A stretch of DNA of 64,000 nucleotides from Epithemia pelagica. Taxonomy: Eukaryota; Bacillariophyta; Bacillariophyceae; Surirellales; Surirellaceae. The position numbers and the translations under genes were made by a program. Under the pieces are notes generated by a model, which was not told where the DNA came from, made no database searches, and was given only the letters and a program-made list of their open reading frames with translations. How positions within the stretch are numbered: position 1 is the stretch's first letter; each line of letters starts with the position of its first letter. Where the stretch lies: the NCBI GenBank assembly GCA_946965045.2, contig OX337233.1:3224001-3288000 (forward strand), read 5' to 3'. Below, piece by piece: positions 9,621 to 20,112 of this stretch.

Positions 9621-11096
9621 CTATTTTTGTTGATGTAACTGATGCAAATGATGCATACGGGAAGCTGAAATACGATGGCAAAAATGGGCATGCTCATCAC
9701 AATAGGCGTCGCCTGGACTGCTCTTGTTCTGACCCGGAACGTCCAGAGATGGCTTGGACGACGACCGCTTTAACATGCGATTGTAATCATTCGAGTTCCT
9801 GCATTGGCCCAAATATCGAGCCGCATGCCGATTCTTTGTCAAATGTTGAGAGTGATTGTAGCCTTCCATGCGATTGTGGAGCACTGATCCGACCGTTTTG
9901 TAAATTCCTGGGAGTTTCGGTGGATTGCCATGACTTGAATGCCTCGCCATGTGATAATAGTTGATCAAGTACCCCCAAACCCAATCACTATGCAAACAAA
10001 ACAATTTATTCCCCCATTGTTCGGCTTGTAAATAGGGAGCGGCGACTGCGTATTCATACATCATATCCAGCAAACTCATGCCCTGACGATATACCGCTTG
10101 CTCTCCAATGAGATTTTGTTCCAGTCTCCAACAGACCAGAGCATCAAAGTCACTATCCTTTGAGAAAGGTCGCCTCGATTCGACAGGACGTTCAGTATGG
10201 TTTGTATTGTTGAAGGAACAATCAATGGGACGCAACAGATTGTACAAGGTGGAGCGGGTCAGAACGAGACCAAACCCACCAAAAGGTATGGTAAAATAAT
10301 CATAACGAGGCTCAAATCGAATGAGGCATCCTGCCACAGCTCGAGGTTCGTTGGGAGGATACATTTTGGGTAAGCTTGATTTCAACGCATCAATATTGAT
10401 CCATGTGTCGTCGTCACCGATAATCAAGTAGTCTGGTAACTCCTGAATGATCTGATTACTATTCGAGAGCGCCTCATTGTTGTGGTAATAGTATTTGTGG
10501 ACTGCATTCTGCAGGGCATGGAGTGGTCGTTTCTGTGCACAGATCCAGCCGGAGGGATTTTTCTTGACTTTGAATATGCGGAAATAGATATAGAGGGTTC
10601 CGAGTTTCGTCAAAAGCGGGTGTGATTGGAGTTTGTAATGGCAATGATTGATAACTTGACGAACTTGATCCCATGTCAGTCGTTTGTGGCAATCTTGTTC
10701 GACATCGTCGGCTTCAGTGGCCGCATAAAAATGTCGGACGCCTTGGCCAAAGGTCTCTTTTTGGGCCTCTTGCAAATCGGCTTGTGTGACACTGCCAATA
10801 CTGACAAAATCGATTACAATTTCAGAGAAAGACGAAACTGATTCATCGATGACAACCTCATTGGAAACAGAAATGGATTGCTTGTGATCCGTGTTGCCCT
10901 GGTTGTGCGGTGATGTTGATGGGTCTTGCTGTACGGCAACGGTGGACAAGAGGGAGAGTTCCATGGCCGACCAAGAAGTGATGGAAGTATCACTCGAATG
11001 TAGTTTGACCAAATCATTCAATTGCAACATGACGAAAAGAAGACAACCCAGTCTCCATATCCATTGGACATTGAATCTCTGGAGTATTATCATCAT
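9621..11096 (-). CDS. Fringe-like GT31 glycosyltransferase, type II membrane protein
   Basis: 491 residues. An N-terminal hydrophobic segment (about residues 10-30, RLGCLLFVMLQLNDLV) fits a Golgi signal anchor. The luminal part holds the DDD motif in LIIGDDDTW (near residue 228), which in GT-A enzymes binds Mn and the nucleotide sugar, and then IPFGGFGLVLTRSTL, the Gly-rich segment of Fringe-type enzymes. Donor and acceptor cannot be read from sequence. This is the complete relative of the pseudogene at the left edge, in inverted orientation. It ends 150 bases from the stop of the broken oxygenase. Confidence 0.75.
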   Translation of the reverse strand: MMIILQRFNVQWIWRLGCLLFVMLQLNDLVKLHSSDTSITSWSAMELSLLSTVAVQQDPSTSPHNQGNTDHKQSISVSNEVVIDESVSSFSEIVIDFVSIGSVTQADLQEAQKETFGQGVRHFYAATEADDVEQDCHKRLTWDQVRQVINHCHYKLQSHPLLTKLGTLYIYFRIFKVKKNPSGWICAQKRPLHALQNAVHKYYYHNNEALSNSNQIIQELPDYLIIGDDDTWINIDALKSSLPKMYPPNEPRAVAGCLIRFEPRYDYFTIPFGGFGLVLTRSTLYNLLRPIDCSFNNTNHTERPVESRRPFSKDSDFDALVCWRLEQNLIGEQAVYRQGMSLLDMMYEYAVAAPYLQAEQWGNKLFCLHSDWVWGYLINYYHMARHSSHGNPPKLPGIYKTVGSVLHNRMEGYNHSQHLTKNRHAARYLGQCRNSNDYNRMLKRSSSKPSLDVPGQNKSSPGDAYCDEHAHFCHRISASRMHHLHQLHQQK

Positions 11097-11468
11097 CTTT
11101 AGACTGCCAAATGAAAATCAGATTGCTGCTGCTGAGACAAAAGATAAGCAAAGTCCCCAGAACGAAAAAGATCGCGTTGGGCGCTTTACAAGGCCTAAAC
11201 GCGACCTTTCAGCGACTTGTATTATGTATCTCGATCGCTAGGCATGGGCAGAGTTTCGGCATTCCAGCGAGAGAATGAATGGCAATACCTTGAGAATCAT
11301 CATGTGGTGACCCATCCAGAAGAAAAAACGTAACCACTGATCGCGAGGGCTTTGATGATCCAAAGGAACCAACCACATGGTCCTTCGTTCCAGCAGTTTT
11401 CCGTGGCAGTGGTCGTTATAGCGTTTCGGTACACACAATCATTCCATATATACGCTGCTTCTCCCTAC
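11097..11468. other. Intergenic spacer
   Basis: About 370 bases between the start of the GT31 gene and the 3' end of the LysM gene. No gene or repeat recognised. Confidence 0.5.
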
Positions 11469-12389
11469 CTAGGTACAATGCTGCAACAAGAATGATATTG
11501 TGGAGTCCAAATCCCAATGGTTGGCTTGTAACAAGCTGTAAAGTGTAGAGGATCCAAAAAATGCGCATCCATGGACCACCACAACATTTATAGACAAGAG
11601 AGAGAGAGACAGTGGTTGTCAGATTCGTGCCAATGTGCGTGTCCGGAGCACAAATACGCACACACAAACGATTGGAGATGGAACGTACGCAATCGCTTCT
11701 GGTTTGCAAACGGCCGGAAATTGGAGTTGAAGCGCCGCAATCTTGTAGGAGGGTGTGGATGTATCTTGCAGTGGTTGGGGTGGACACATTACTGGTAGTT
11801 CTGGTTCGGGTGTACCAGGCTTTTGTGGTTGTGGTGGCCCATCGATTCGGCGACCACGTTCCGTGTCATTCAATGTCTCGCGAATGTTGTTGTCATTGTC
11901 GTTGGACCGAGTTGTTCGTTCACCACCAACCACAACGACTGGAATGCGCAGTCGTGCCGGTGCGAGGGCCAAATTGGACCCAGAAAAACAATTGGCACGT
12001 CGCAACTGCGTAGGAGTGATCTTGTACTTGAGACAGAGACCATTCAAGGTATCGTCGGGAAGCACCACGTGCGATTGATACTCAATGGTGGGTTCGGCAT
12101 TGGGTGTGTCATTGTCATCATCATGGTCCTGCTGCAACAGGCGTTGCAAAAAGGCTTCTTCGTCCTGAGGACAAAGGACGGATGATTTACGAGTACGGGA
12201 CGCTCCCGAAATGACAGCCTGGTTGCTGCTGGTAGTGGAACCATGGCTGGATGCTGCCTCATCGTCGTCATGATCCTCATCCTCCCAGGAAGGAGACGGT
12301 ACAACACGACGTGTGCTACTTGCTAATACCTGAGTGCGTGAAGCAGCAGCACGGTGACTTCGACTGCGGTTCGATTGAATGCTCAGCAT
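11469..12389 (-). CDS. LysM-domain protein with UBA-like C-terminus (two exons)
   Basis: Predicted exons 12389-11689 and 11535-11469, giving 255 residues. The donor is GTACGT and the acceptor TTTACAG. Splicing replaces a meaningless tail with a helix ending ALLQANHWDLDSTISFLLQ, which continues FPAVCKPEAI into a UBA/CUE-like fold. The LysM domain lies about residues 145-195 (SHVVLPDDTLNGLCLKYKIT...RIPV). An acidic, Ser-rich linker separates an N-terminal basic stretch from it. I chose the ATG at 12389, because the frame further upstream runs into a transposon end. No signal peptide is visible, so the LysM is probably intracellular. Function unknown. Confidence 0.65.
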
Positions 12390-12613
12390 ACAAGAGAAAT
12401 GACCAGAATCGTGTTCGACGACTCTAGAGAGACCACCATTTAACCTTACTATGTTGTCATGGTCGTCGGATGGAGATGTCCGTTCGAATCGAAAAACACG
12501 ACTCAAAGTCAAATGGGACTGTTCAAGTCCCGAGTTGAAAACAGATAGGCCTCTCTCGTCATAAGTAGCAAAACCTATCCTATTGCATACTCCTACTATA
12601 GTTGTAGTTGAGG

Positions 12614-14550
12614 TACTCCCTCTGGACCGTATTTGTGTCACGCGCGACCAACGAGTAAAATTAGTCGCCTTAATACATCACGTAGACCCTGGTACAAACC
12701 TACGGGGAACTGGCCGGCTCATTCGGAGTCGAATTTTAGAGATGAACATACCACGAGACACGTGCCTAAAAATCATCCTAGTCTTCAACACCAACTCCCC
12801 ATCGGTATGAACGCTCATTTGTCTCCCTCCACCAGCCACACAAAACAAACAACACGAACAAACAAACCCTTCCTAATATCAAATGCTGTCCTATGGTGAC
12901 AATCAATGGCCGTAGCCCCTGGCCGCCTCCTGTCTCACTTGGAGGTCGGCCAGGTATTCAATAGATATACTAGTGTCATTAGGAGTCTATATGCAAATTG
13001 TTGTTTGAAGGATGTGAGTAGGCATCGGTCACCTCCAGAACAAGGGGGAGCTCTCCTCTCCTTTCAAGTGCTTCCTTGCTCATATGGGGAATTGCATAAT
13101 CATTGCCACCCTCCTGCTCAATAATGCAATTGAAACAAGATTGTAATGTCAGCCAGGTATGATTCAGTTTTTCTCTTGGGTATTCCTCGTAGGCTTTTTG
13201 AACTCCTTCAATCAACAGCTTCTCATCCGATCCAACAATCAAACTATAGCTTTGGATTGCTCGAAAGAAACCCAAGTCGCATATATTAGTGTCTGGGCTG
13301 TTGGCTGCCTGTGTGTAGAACTCTGCATTGATTCCTTTCTCTTTCATTGCCTTGAGAAACTCAACAAAATGTGGATCATTCTCCTCAATGTGGCTTTTTG
13401 CACCATCTTGTTGAAGTCTGATTTTCCTTCTGTTCCTGTCCCCTTCAGGCCACTTACATAGAATAGCTTCCATCAATTCTTCCATCAGTAGGTCCCTGTA
13501 CACCTTTCTTGTGATTGTCTGGTTTTTCCACACGCGGGTGCCCTTTGGCCTGTTCACGGAAGAGCGTTGCGCCGGAACCCACTTTCCAACAGGCCAAATG
13601 CCAAGCTTTCCATCCCACCAAGCATTCATAGAAGGCACAAAACGAGGTCGGGCGACAGCACATAGGAACATTACCTTGGTGATGTGTGATTTGTGTTTAC
13701 ATGACCGGTATGGCTTTGGTTCATCATCCGTTAGCAAGAAACGCTGTCCGTCGCGCGACACATGAAACCATTTTTCGTCCAAATGAATCAAATCCATCAT
13801 ATCCTGGTACTCACCGGGCTTAGTCTTACTGATAAAAGAAGTTGCCATGAGGTATCTGGACAGCTTGTTTGTTTCTGTGAGGTATGGACGCAATGAGTTG
13901 GTGTGAGACTTCAGAATGCCTCTTTCTTTCCATCGTTGCACAGTTCCCTTGCCAACATCCAACTCGGCGGAGAGTTTTCTCTGTGTTGTTCGACGAAGTA
14001 GAGGGATTGATTTAACGGCCTCCCTAACGATCGGAGACAAATAGATACGCTTTCGTCCGCGCCTGCAAGCCTTGGATCGCATTTCTGGTGAGTTAATTAC
14101 GCCCGACACACGAGTCAGCTTGGCACGCGCCCAAAGTTTACTTATAGAGGTTCTGTGAACACCAAATTTTTTGGCGACATCTGAAATGGCACCATGAGGA
14201 AGCTTGCCATTTTTAGCCAAGGCCAGGAGAAGCACCATGGCACGTCCACGGTCTTGGGGACGCATTTCCCTTCTGTTTGGACCCCCCTGGGCCTCCCCTA
14301 GAAGGGCTGGGTCTTGAAAGGAGTCAGGGGGCATGAACCGGTACGGCAAAGTTCGACAAGTTTTTTTGGTGTGCTTTAGTTCCCTCGTATGGCTCCAGAA
14401 ATGAGAGATCGAACATACAAATTATACATGGAAATGTAGGTCTTGGAAAGACTGACCGATCTATACAATTTTTAGTATAAACGGACATAAGCCCGTAAAG
14501 TTACAGTATTTTTTTTCAATTCGCGACACAATTTCGGTCCAGAGGGAGTA
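12614..14550. mobile_element. Plant-type mariner-like element, TA to TA
   Basis: Ends are TA-CTCCCTCTGGACCG at 12614-12629 and its exact complement at 14535-14550, continuing for about 30 bases with few mismatches (TTGTGTC...CGCGA). The body between the TA pairs is 12616-14548, 1933 bases. CTCCCTC-type ends are known from plant mariner-like and Stowaway elements. It encodes one intact transposase. It sits 225 bases upstream of the LysM gene start, so it probably altered that promoter. Confidence 0.85.
12979..14334 (-). CDS. Mariner-like (plant MLE-type) DDD transposase
   Basis: 451 residues from the first ATG. The N-terminal half has helix-turn-helix segments (DVAKKFGVHRTSISKLWARA and LSAELDVGKGTVQRWKER) for binding the ends. 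The catalytic Asp residues lie in IHLDEKWF (about 185), LQQDGAKSH (about 309) and ANSPDTNICDLGFF (about 346); 37 residues separate the second and third. The motif NSPD-N--DLGFF-AIQS is a signature of plant mariner-like transposases. No stop or frameshift is seen, so the copy may be functional. It is the only gene in the element. Confidence 0.9.
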   Translation of the reverse strand: MPPDSFQDPALLGEAQGGPNRREMRPQDRGRAMVLLLALAKNGKLPHGAISDVAKKFGVHRTSISKLWARAKLTRVSGVINSPEMRSKACRRGRKRIYLSPIVREAVKSIPLLRRTTQRKLSAELDVGKGTVQRWKERGILKSHTNSLRPYLTETNKLSRYLMATSFISKTKPGEYQDMMDLIHLDEKWFHVSRDGQRFLLTDDEPKPYRSCKHKSHITKVMFLCAVARPRFVPSMNAWWDGKLGIWPVGKWVPAQRSSVNRPKGTRVWKNQTITRKVYRDLLMEELMEAILCKWPEGDRNRRKIRLQQDGAKSHIEENDPHFVEFLKAMKEKGINAEFYTQAANSPDTNICDLGFFRAIQSYSLIVGSDEKLLIEGVQKAYEEYPREKLNHTWLTLQSCFNCIIEQEGGNDYAIPHMSKEALERRGELPLVLEVTDAYSHPSNNNLHIDS

Positions 14551-14995
14551 GTCGGCAAGGAAGACATGCACTCTTATCCGTGTTTCCATCCTCCTTGGTC
14601 TATGAATAACAACACTGGGATCCTTTTGGAACAAAGAGTGATGCCATTCACCTCTCTAGAAAATGCAGAAAAAAGGGCATTGGAATGAAACTTGACGCAC
14701 TTCATTTAACACGACGTACAATATTATTCTACTCCTAGTAGGAGTACTGACTTCTGCATCCGTGCATGTTGGGTAGAACCTCGACCACGGCTTGACACTA
14801 TATCTTTCGTATGCTTGTCGAGAAGAATGAAACTTAAGGAGCTGTTCCACATTATAGAAAATGCCCGCAATTGTTCGCCCATTAGAGTCGCTCCGCCACC
14901 ATGGTTTTCGTCCAGCATCCAAACCCATACATAAACTATATGGAATGTACTTGTGTGACACGGCATTCTGTTGTGTGATTCCTCATGATGGTTTT
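14551..14995. other. Intergenic spacer
   Basis: About 445 bases between the mariner element and the 3' end of the DUF1995 gene. No gene recognised. Confidence 0.5.
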
Positions 14996-16754
14996 TTATC
15001 GTTCAAAATTGGCCAAGATATCTTCTCCGACAATCATGGTTTCACTGGACAAGACGGGCAGATAAATTTCGCCGCCATTGTTGGCATAATCGCGTCGTTG
15101 ATGGGCCACCCAGGGTTCACTGGGATGCAATTTGGTCATGGCACCCAAAATGGGAAAGTACGAGGTTCCCGACACGTACAAGTTTTGAAAGTGGTAGGCC
15201 GTTTCAAAGGAATTGGCAAAATCCATGCGTTCTTGTCGTCCCCGGACATTCTGCTGTCCCGCCGCCGATACCTTGTCGGTCAAGTCGGGATTGAGCAAAA
15301 TGACGGGCCGATCGCCGGCCGCCTCCACCATGCCCTGCAACAGTGGGATAATGCTACTGTCGGTACCCACCATGGATTGGGGCGCCAGCAAGACAAAGAT
15401 ATCATCTTGGTGTTGGATTATTTCACCGTCCTCGTCTAGTTCTTGATTGACCACGTGCTCGGGGCCAATGGCACCAAAATTAATGTAATCGCCCACCATG
15501 CCCTCATTGGCTTCGCCCGATTCCGATTGCCAATCCATCATTTGCATAATTTTGGCCACGCCATTCAATTGTTTGGGGACGCCGGTAAAAATGCCTACAT
15601 ACGAGAAGCAGCAACAAGAACAAGACGCACAACAAAAGTCAGTGTGTGAGAAAAACAACACTCGAGTCGTTGGACCGTCACTTTCTGTCCACCATTGGGT
15701 CCCATCCAAACACCAAAACTCATCAACACACACACGGTCACGTACCGACTCCCATACTGCCCTGGACACAGAGTCGGACGCGGACATTTTCTTCGGCCAG
15801 TTTGATACAAATGGACCGGGCCATTTCCAACAGCGTTCCAATGCGATAACTGTCCATGGCGGGATTCAATTCGGGAAATTGGGCCACCACTTGCAACCGA
15901 TGGCTCATCGTGCCGTGACTGCAACGAACGACGGCATCACGGACCGCTTGGGCGGCTTGATCGTAAAAGTATTGACGGACATAGCGATTGTGTGGAACTT
16001 GATTCAAGTACATGTTTTCCGGCAATTTGCCAACGCCGGCGCCGCCCAATTGCGTCGCCAATTGAATGAGTTTGCCCGTCACGGCGGCATCGCCGACCAT
16101 CCAACACAGACGATTCAACCGACGCACAATGTCGTCCACCGGCAAGCGCGTGGCATCGTCGGCGATGGGCGGTAAGGTCGTATATCGCCGTCGTCGTTCC
16201 GGAATGGGATGGGCATTCAAGTCGAATGTGACGGTTTCCAACACGTCCGGTCGATTGCGGCGTTGCACCAGGACGGAGAGAGTGGCATTCTGCGAATTAA
16301 TGTCGGTGAGGGAGGCCGATTCCATGACAAAGGATCCACCGGAACGACTGTTGGATTTGGCCATTTCGGTACCCAGAGCCGAAAAGGCTTGCGCAAACTT
16401 TTGGAGGGTCGACGAATGATGCTGATTCATGTAGCCCAACAGAAAGGTGAATTGATCTGGTTCCAAGAACGACACCACGGGAGGAGGAGCCTCCTCACTA
16501 CTACTGGTAGTGGTTGTCTTGTCCGTTTGGGTGCCTTGATCGGTGGACGACTTGCTCGACAACGACAACGGCATTCCTCGAGACAGAAAGGACAAGTGTT
16601 GTGATGGTGACAGTCCAGAGTCATGATAGGTCTTCCAGGAACCAACTGTCTGAAAGGCCTGCGTCGTTGTAGGCAACAAGCCACTCAACAAGACGAGTGC
16701 GACGAGAGAACCAGCAACATGTTTGGTGGTGGTGAAACCACTTTGCTTCTTCAT
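14996..16754 (-). CDS. Plastid-signal DUF1995-domain protein (two exons)
   Basis: Predicted exons 16754-15746 and 15594-14996 (donor GTACGT, acceptor TGTAG), 535 residues. The ATG at 16754 opens into a signal peptide ending TTTQAF-QT, the ASAF-type plastid signal. After a Ser/Thr-rich linker and a helical domain, the region from LLEMARSICIKLAEENVRV across the exon join to PVILLNPDLTD and SYFPILGAMTKLHPSEPW fits DUF1995, which occurs in plastid proteins such as LPA3. The joined codon is Gly, giving GSMGVGIFTGVPKQ. A role in photosystem or thylakoid biology is inference from the family. Confidence 0.75.
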
Positions 16755-17378
16755 GATTGTCCAACGTCCTTGCTCGTTCGAACTGTGTCTTTGGATTGAC
16801 ACAATAGAATTGTTGACATCCACAAAACAGAGAACGAGAGAAAAGAATCTCGCATCATCGCTTTCCGACTGACGACAGCGAGGTATCCGTGACTGATCCG
16901 TAGCTAGGAGTCACGCGCAAAGTGCGACTTGATGATTTCCCGGGACGGGGATTGGTGCTACCCGTGCTATGTTTTGCTATCCCCATGGATTCCTGCCAGT
17001 CATATCAGTCTCTAGCTAGAGTAAAAAGTTACAGGAACAACAAAAAACAAAGGTACAAAGTTACCGGGAAACAATGGTGAAAAGTCGGTCCTTCCACGTA
17101 GTAGAAGAAGTCGTAGTAGCAGTCGTTGTAGGACCACAGATATGGGCACAACTCTCTCCTTGTTCAGGGGGGAAAAGGATTCATGATCTGCGCGAATGGC
17201 CCAAAGGAAAAATGATCTGGATCCTTTCTAGAAACGAGGTAGTTGTTGCCTTTGGTCCCCAACAACCAAACACGGCCAAACGTGTGTTGCCAAAACACAA
17301 TTGGGCAGAACGTGTGTGTCGTTGGCAGTGTACAGCACTGCCACGACGGTTGCTTTGTACTACTCCGTAGTGGTACTA
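16755..17378. other. Intergenic spacer
   Basis: About 620 bases upstream of the DUF1995 gene and downstream of the metalloprotease. No gene recognised; short open frames here are not supported. Confidence 0.5.
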
Positions 17379-19511
17379 CTAACCACCACTAAAGAGATGA
17401 CCATCGTTGATTCTGGCTCTTGTGGTGTTGGAAGAAGTGTGGGTGGATGCACTTGTGGTCGTTGTTGTTGTTGTTGTTGTTGCCACCTGTTGCTCGAGGG
17501 CCGAGAGTGCCTGGGATTCGTCTCCCGGTGGAATATTCGCGTCCAGTGGTTGTTTCGTCTCATCAACAAGATTGAGTGGTTTCGTCGCATCGACGCTGTG
17601 GAGTTCTTCCAAAGGTTGTTGTTTTGTCTCTTGAATAGGTTGTTGTTGTTGTTGTTGTTGTTGTTGCCTTGCATCGACAAAGTTGAGTTCTTCCAGGCGA
17701 TGCATATCATAGGCTTGTTGGGGAAGTGCACTGTACCGTCCAATTACCGATGACGACGACGACGACGAGGATGGATCGGGAATGGGATCGGCTTCCGCAA
17801 AGTTGATTTGATATTCACTAATTTCCGCCAAGGCGGACAGGGTGATTTCGGTAATGAGTTCGGGTTTTCCGGGCAAGGCGGCGGGACCCATGAGTTCGGT
17901 CCAGGAGAGACCATCGAATTGAGCCGATTCCCAGTGCGAACATTCCGTTCCGGGTCCGCCCTCCCGTTCCAACAAGAGCGGTCCCGCAAATCCATTGTTG
18001 TTAAAGGCGGCCTGGGCCTGGTCGCAGGGATACTGAAACGAGGCCGGACAGCCGCAAAAGCATCCCACCTCAGGGGCATTGTCGAGACAAAAGGTTCCAA
18101 AGCCCAGGGCGTGCGCGAGTTCGTGCAAGACAATCGCTTTGGCCGTTTCGCGATCAAATCCTTCAAATTCGTTGATATTGAATCGCATTGTCCCGGAAAT
18201 GGAGCTCTTGGGCAATCCAGAATCAAAGAAGCGGGTAAAGACGGGTCCGGCAATACCCGCCACGTTACCCGGCAAATCGACAAATTCGTACCCAATCAAG
18301 ACATCATCGACGGGTCCATTGGCCGTTTGTCCAAGACGACCGGCAAACCAATCGTCGGGTGTTGGTCCAAAGGGCGGAGGACTCTCGCGTGGTTCCAGGT
18401 CATTGAGAATGAGTTGTTCCCATCGATCGGCCGATTCTCGAACCAAGTCATCAAAGGCCGTAACGGTCCCGGTATTTTGCAAGGTAATGTTGAATCGTTC
18501 CAAGGGTGTGGGTTGCGCCGTCGTATCCGGTGTCGGCATGTTGGTCGTATCCGGTGTCGGCACACTTGTCGTGTCGGGAGAGAGGGACGGAATGGGTTGT
18601 GCTGTCGTGGGTTCGCTCGTTGGCGTGGGGGGAGACGGTGGAATGGTCGTGGTGGGGGTGGAAACGGGCATGGTTGTGGGACTAGGAATGGGAGGCCGTG
18701 GCCGTGGTGTGGGGGGACGCGTTGTGGGTGGAGAAAAGGATGGAGCCAAGACTGGAAAATTAAAGCCCTTGCCCTTGCCAACACCCTTACCGACGCCTTT
18801 GCCAACGCCCTTGCCAACGCCCTTGCCAACGCCCTTACCAACGCCCTTACCGACACCTTTGCCTTTTCTCTTTCCCTTGCCTTTGGAACCCTTGCTCTTG
18901 TCCTTCATCATCATTTTGGGTTTCATTTTGGAACTAGATCCCTTGCCTTTTGCCATGTTGTATCGGTAATGATTAAAGATATTGGGTTCGTACCGATAAT
19001 TGTCGGTTGGTTTCGGGGTCGAGGAGGAGGAGGAGATGCGAGGTTTGGTCGAGGAGGATGGGAGGGGCAGTCGAATCGAGGCGGGTTCGTTTCGGGGGGG
19101 CGGTGGAGGTGGTGGTTTGAGCGGTTTGGTGGCTGCTGCTTTGGGTACCGCAGGTGTACTCTGTTGCGGTGACGATCGGTGTCTCCATCTTAGTAGTAAA
19201 TTCTTGGATGCCGTTTTGTGGAGAATGCCATCTGGTGGATGGATGGAGGAATAATAGCTTGTCCCATTCGAGCTTGAATTTGAGCATTCAGTGACATTGG
19301 GAATCCATTGCGGTGTGAAATGACTGGGGTTGGAGCAAAACGGAACGATCGTGGTGTTATCATCATGTCGTTCCTGGTCCGTTACTGTATACGTCGAATC
19401 ATCAGTATCTTGGTGGAGGCCTTGATGTACCAACAAGTCTTGGTGTTGAGACACCAACAACACAATGAAGGGAAACATGCGGACTGTCCGACGGAGAAAG
19501 CCATCTCTCAT
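17379..19511 (-). CDS. Leishmanolysin-like (M8) metalloprotease with Lys-Gly repeat
   Basis: 710 residues. N-terminal signal peptide ([12 protein letters not shown]). Then a Ser/Pro-rich part, a Lys-rich block ([19 protein letters not shown]) followed by seven KGVG units, a Pro/Thr-rich linker, and the protease domain: [10 protein letters not shown] (about residue 460) with the HExxH zinc site, then [18 protein letters not shown] (about 523) carrying the third zinc His and downstream Met turn. The tail has nine Gln and nine Thr in runs. Lys-rich Gly/Ser blocks resemble silaffin-type wall proteins, so anchoring in the silica wall is plausible but inferred. It is divergent from the relative at 20113-22947. 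Confidence 0.8.
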   Translation of the reverse strand: MRDGFLRRTVRMFPFIVLLVSQHQDLLVHQGLHQDTDDSTYTVTDQERHDDNTTIVPFCSNPSHFTPQWIPNVTECSNSSSNGTSYYSSIHPPDGILHKTASKNLLLRWRHRSSPQQSTPAVPKAAATKPLKPPPPPPPRNEPASIRLPLPSSSTKPRISSSSSTPKPTDNYRYEPNIFNHYRYNMAKGKGSSSKMKPKMMMKDKSKGSKGKGKRKGKGVGKGVGKGVGKGVGKGVGKGVGKGVGKGKGFNFPVLAPSFSPPTTRPPTPRPRPPIPSPTTMPVSTPTTTIPPSPPTPTSEPTTAQPIPSLSPDTTSVPTPDTTNMPTPDTTAQPTPLERFNITLQNTGTVTAFDDLVRESADRWEQLILNDLEPRESPPPFGPTPDDWFAGRLGQTANGPVDDVLIGYEFVDLPGNVAGIAGPVFTRFFDSGLPKSSISGTMRFNINEFEGFDRETAKAIVLHELAHALGFGTFCLDNAPEVGCFCGCPASFQYPCDQAQAAFNNNGFAGPLLLEREGGPGTECSHWESAQFDGLSWTELMGPAALPGKPELITEITLSALAEISEYQINFAEADPIPDPSSSSSSSSVIGRYSALPQQAYDMHRLEELNFVDARQQQQQQQQQPIQETKQQPLEELHSVDATKPLNLVDETKQPLDANIPPGDESQALSALEQQVATTTTTTTTTSASTHTSSNTTRARINDGHLFSGG
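18777..18862. repeat. 12-bp minisatellite coding KGVG repeats
   Basis: About seven units of CCAACGCCCTTG with small variants (CCGACGCCTTTG), in frame in the metalloprotease on the minus strand. Unit number can vary without breaking the frame. Confidence 0.8.
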
Positions 19512-20112
19512 TCTGATACCTCCGATGATAGGGGAGTATGAATGACCTCAGATGATAGGATTATGAATGCAACAACAACCCAAGAAAAGGGATTTTATGC
19601 CTTGTTCGTGGAATGGCTTGGATGGGTGGATGGTTGTGTTGTATTTTTGGGTTTTATTTAATGCATCAAGCAACCAGAGCTTTGTTTCTGGGGAGAGTTG
19701 CTCTCTCTCTTGCGAAAATATCAAAAGAGACAGTTTGCTAGTTTTGCAGTTTGTTGAGGCGTTGGACTTGCAAAAATCACGATTGGAAGACCGCCAGGCG
19801 CGCGAAGGACAAGACACAGTTAAGATAAATATATAGTAGTGTACCACATTTAACAGGATGTCATTGTAGCACGCACGGCGGCCTATTCGAACCGTAAATT
19901 TTCCGTCCAACGCACATTGGGTTGTGTGATTCGATTCTCGAATGTTGTCGCGTTGCGCTCCAGACCGTTTGACAAAACACCAAAACCCTTTGGAATTCTT
20001 GATGCACCACGAGTTTATCACCATGGTTGACAGTGACAGATAGAGCTGCTTTCGGAAAGAGAAAGAGACAGCAAAAGAGAGCAGCTCGCAAAAGAGAGAA
20101 AGGGGGGAGGAT
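19512..20112. promoter_or_regulatory. Shared 600-bp promoter region of two metalloproteases
   Basis: The two M8 genes start on either side and are transcribed outward, so the space must hold both promoters. No specific motif was identified. Confidence 0.5.

Noticed and set aside
12390..12641. N-terminal extension of the LysM protein
   Set aside because: The extension has no ATG and its far end lies within the mariner terminal repeat.
17808..19172. 454-codon frame opposite the metalloprotease
   Set aside because: Gly/Arg-rich shadow of the Pro/Thr and Lys-rich sense protein.
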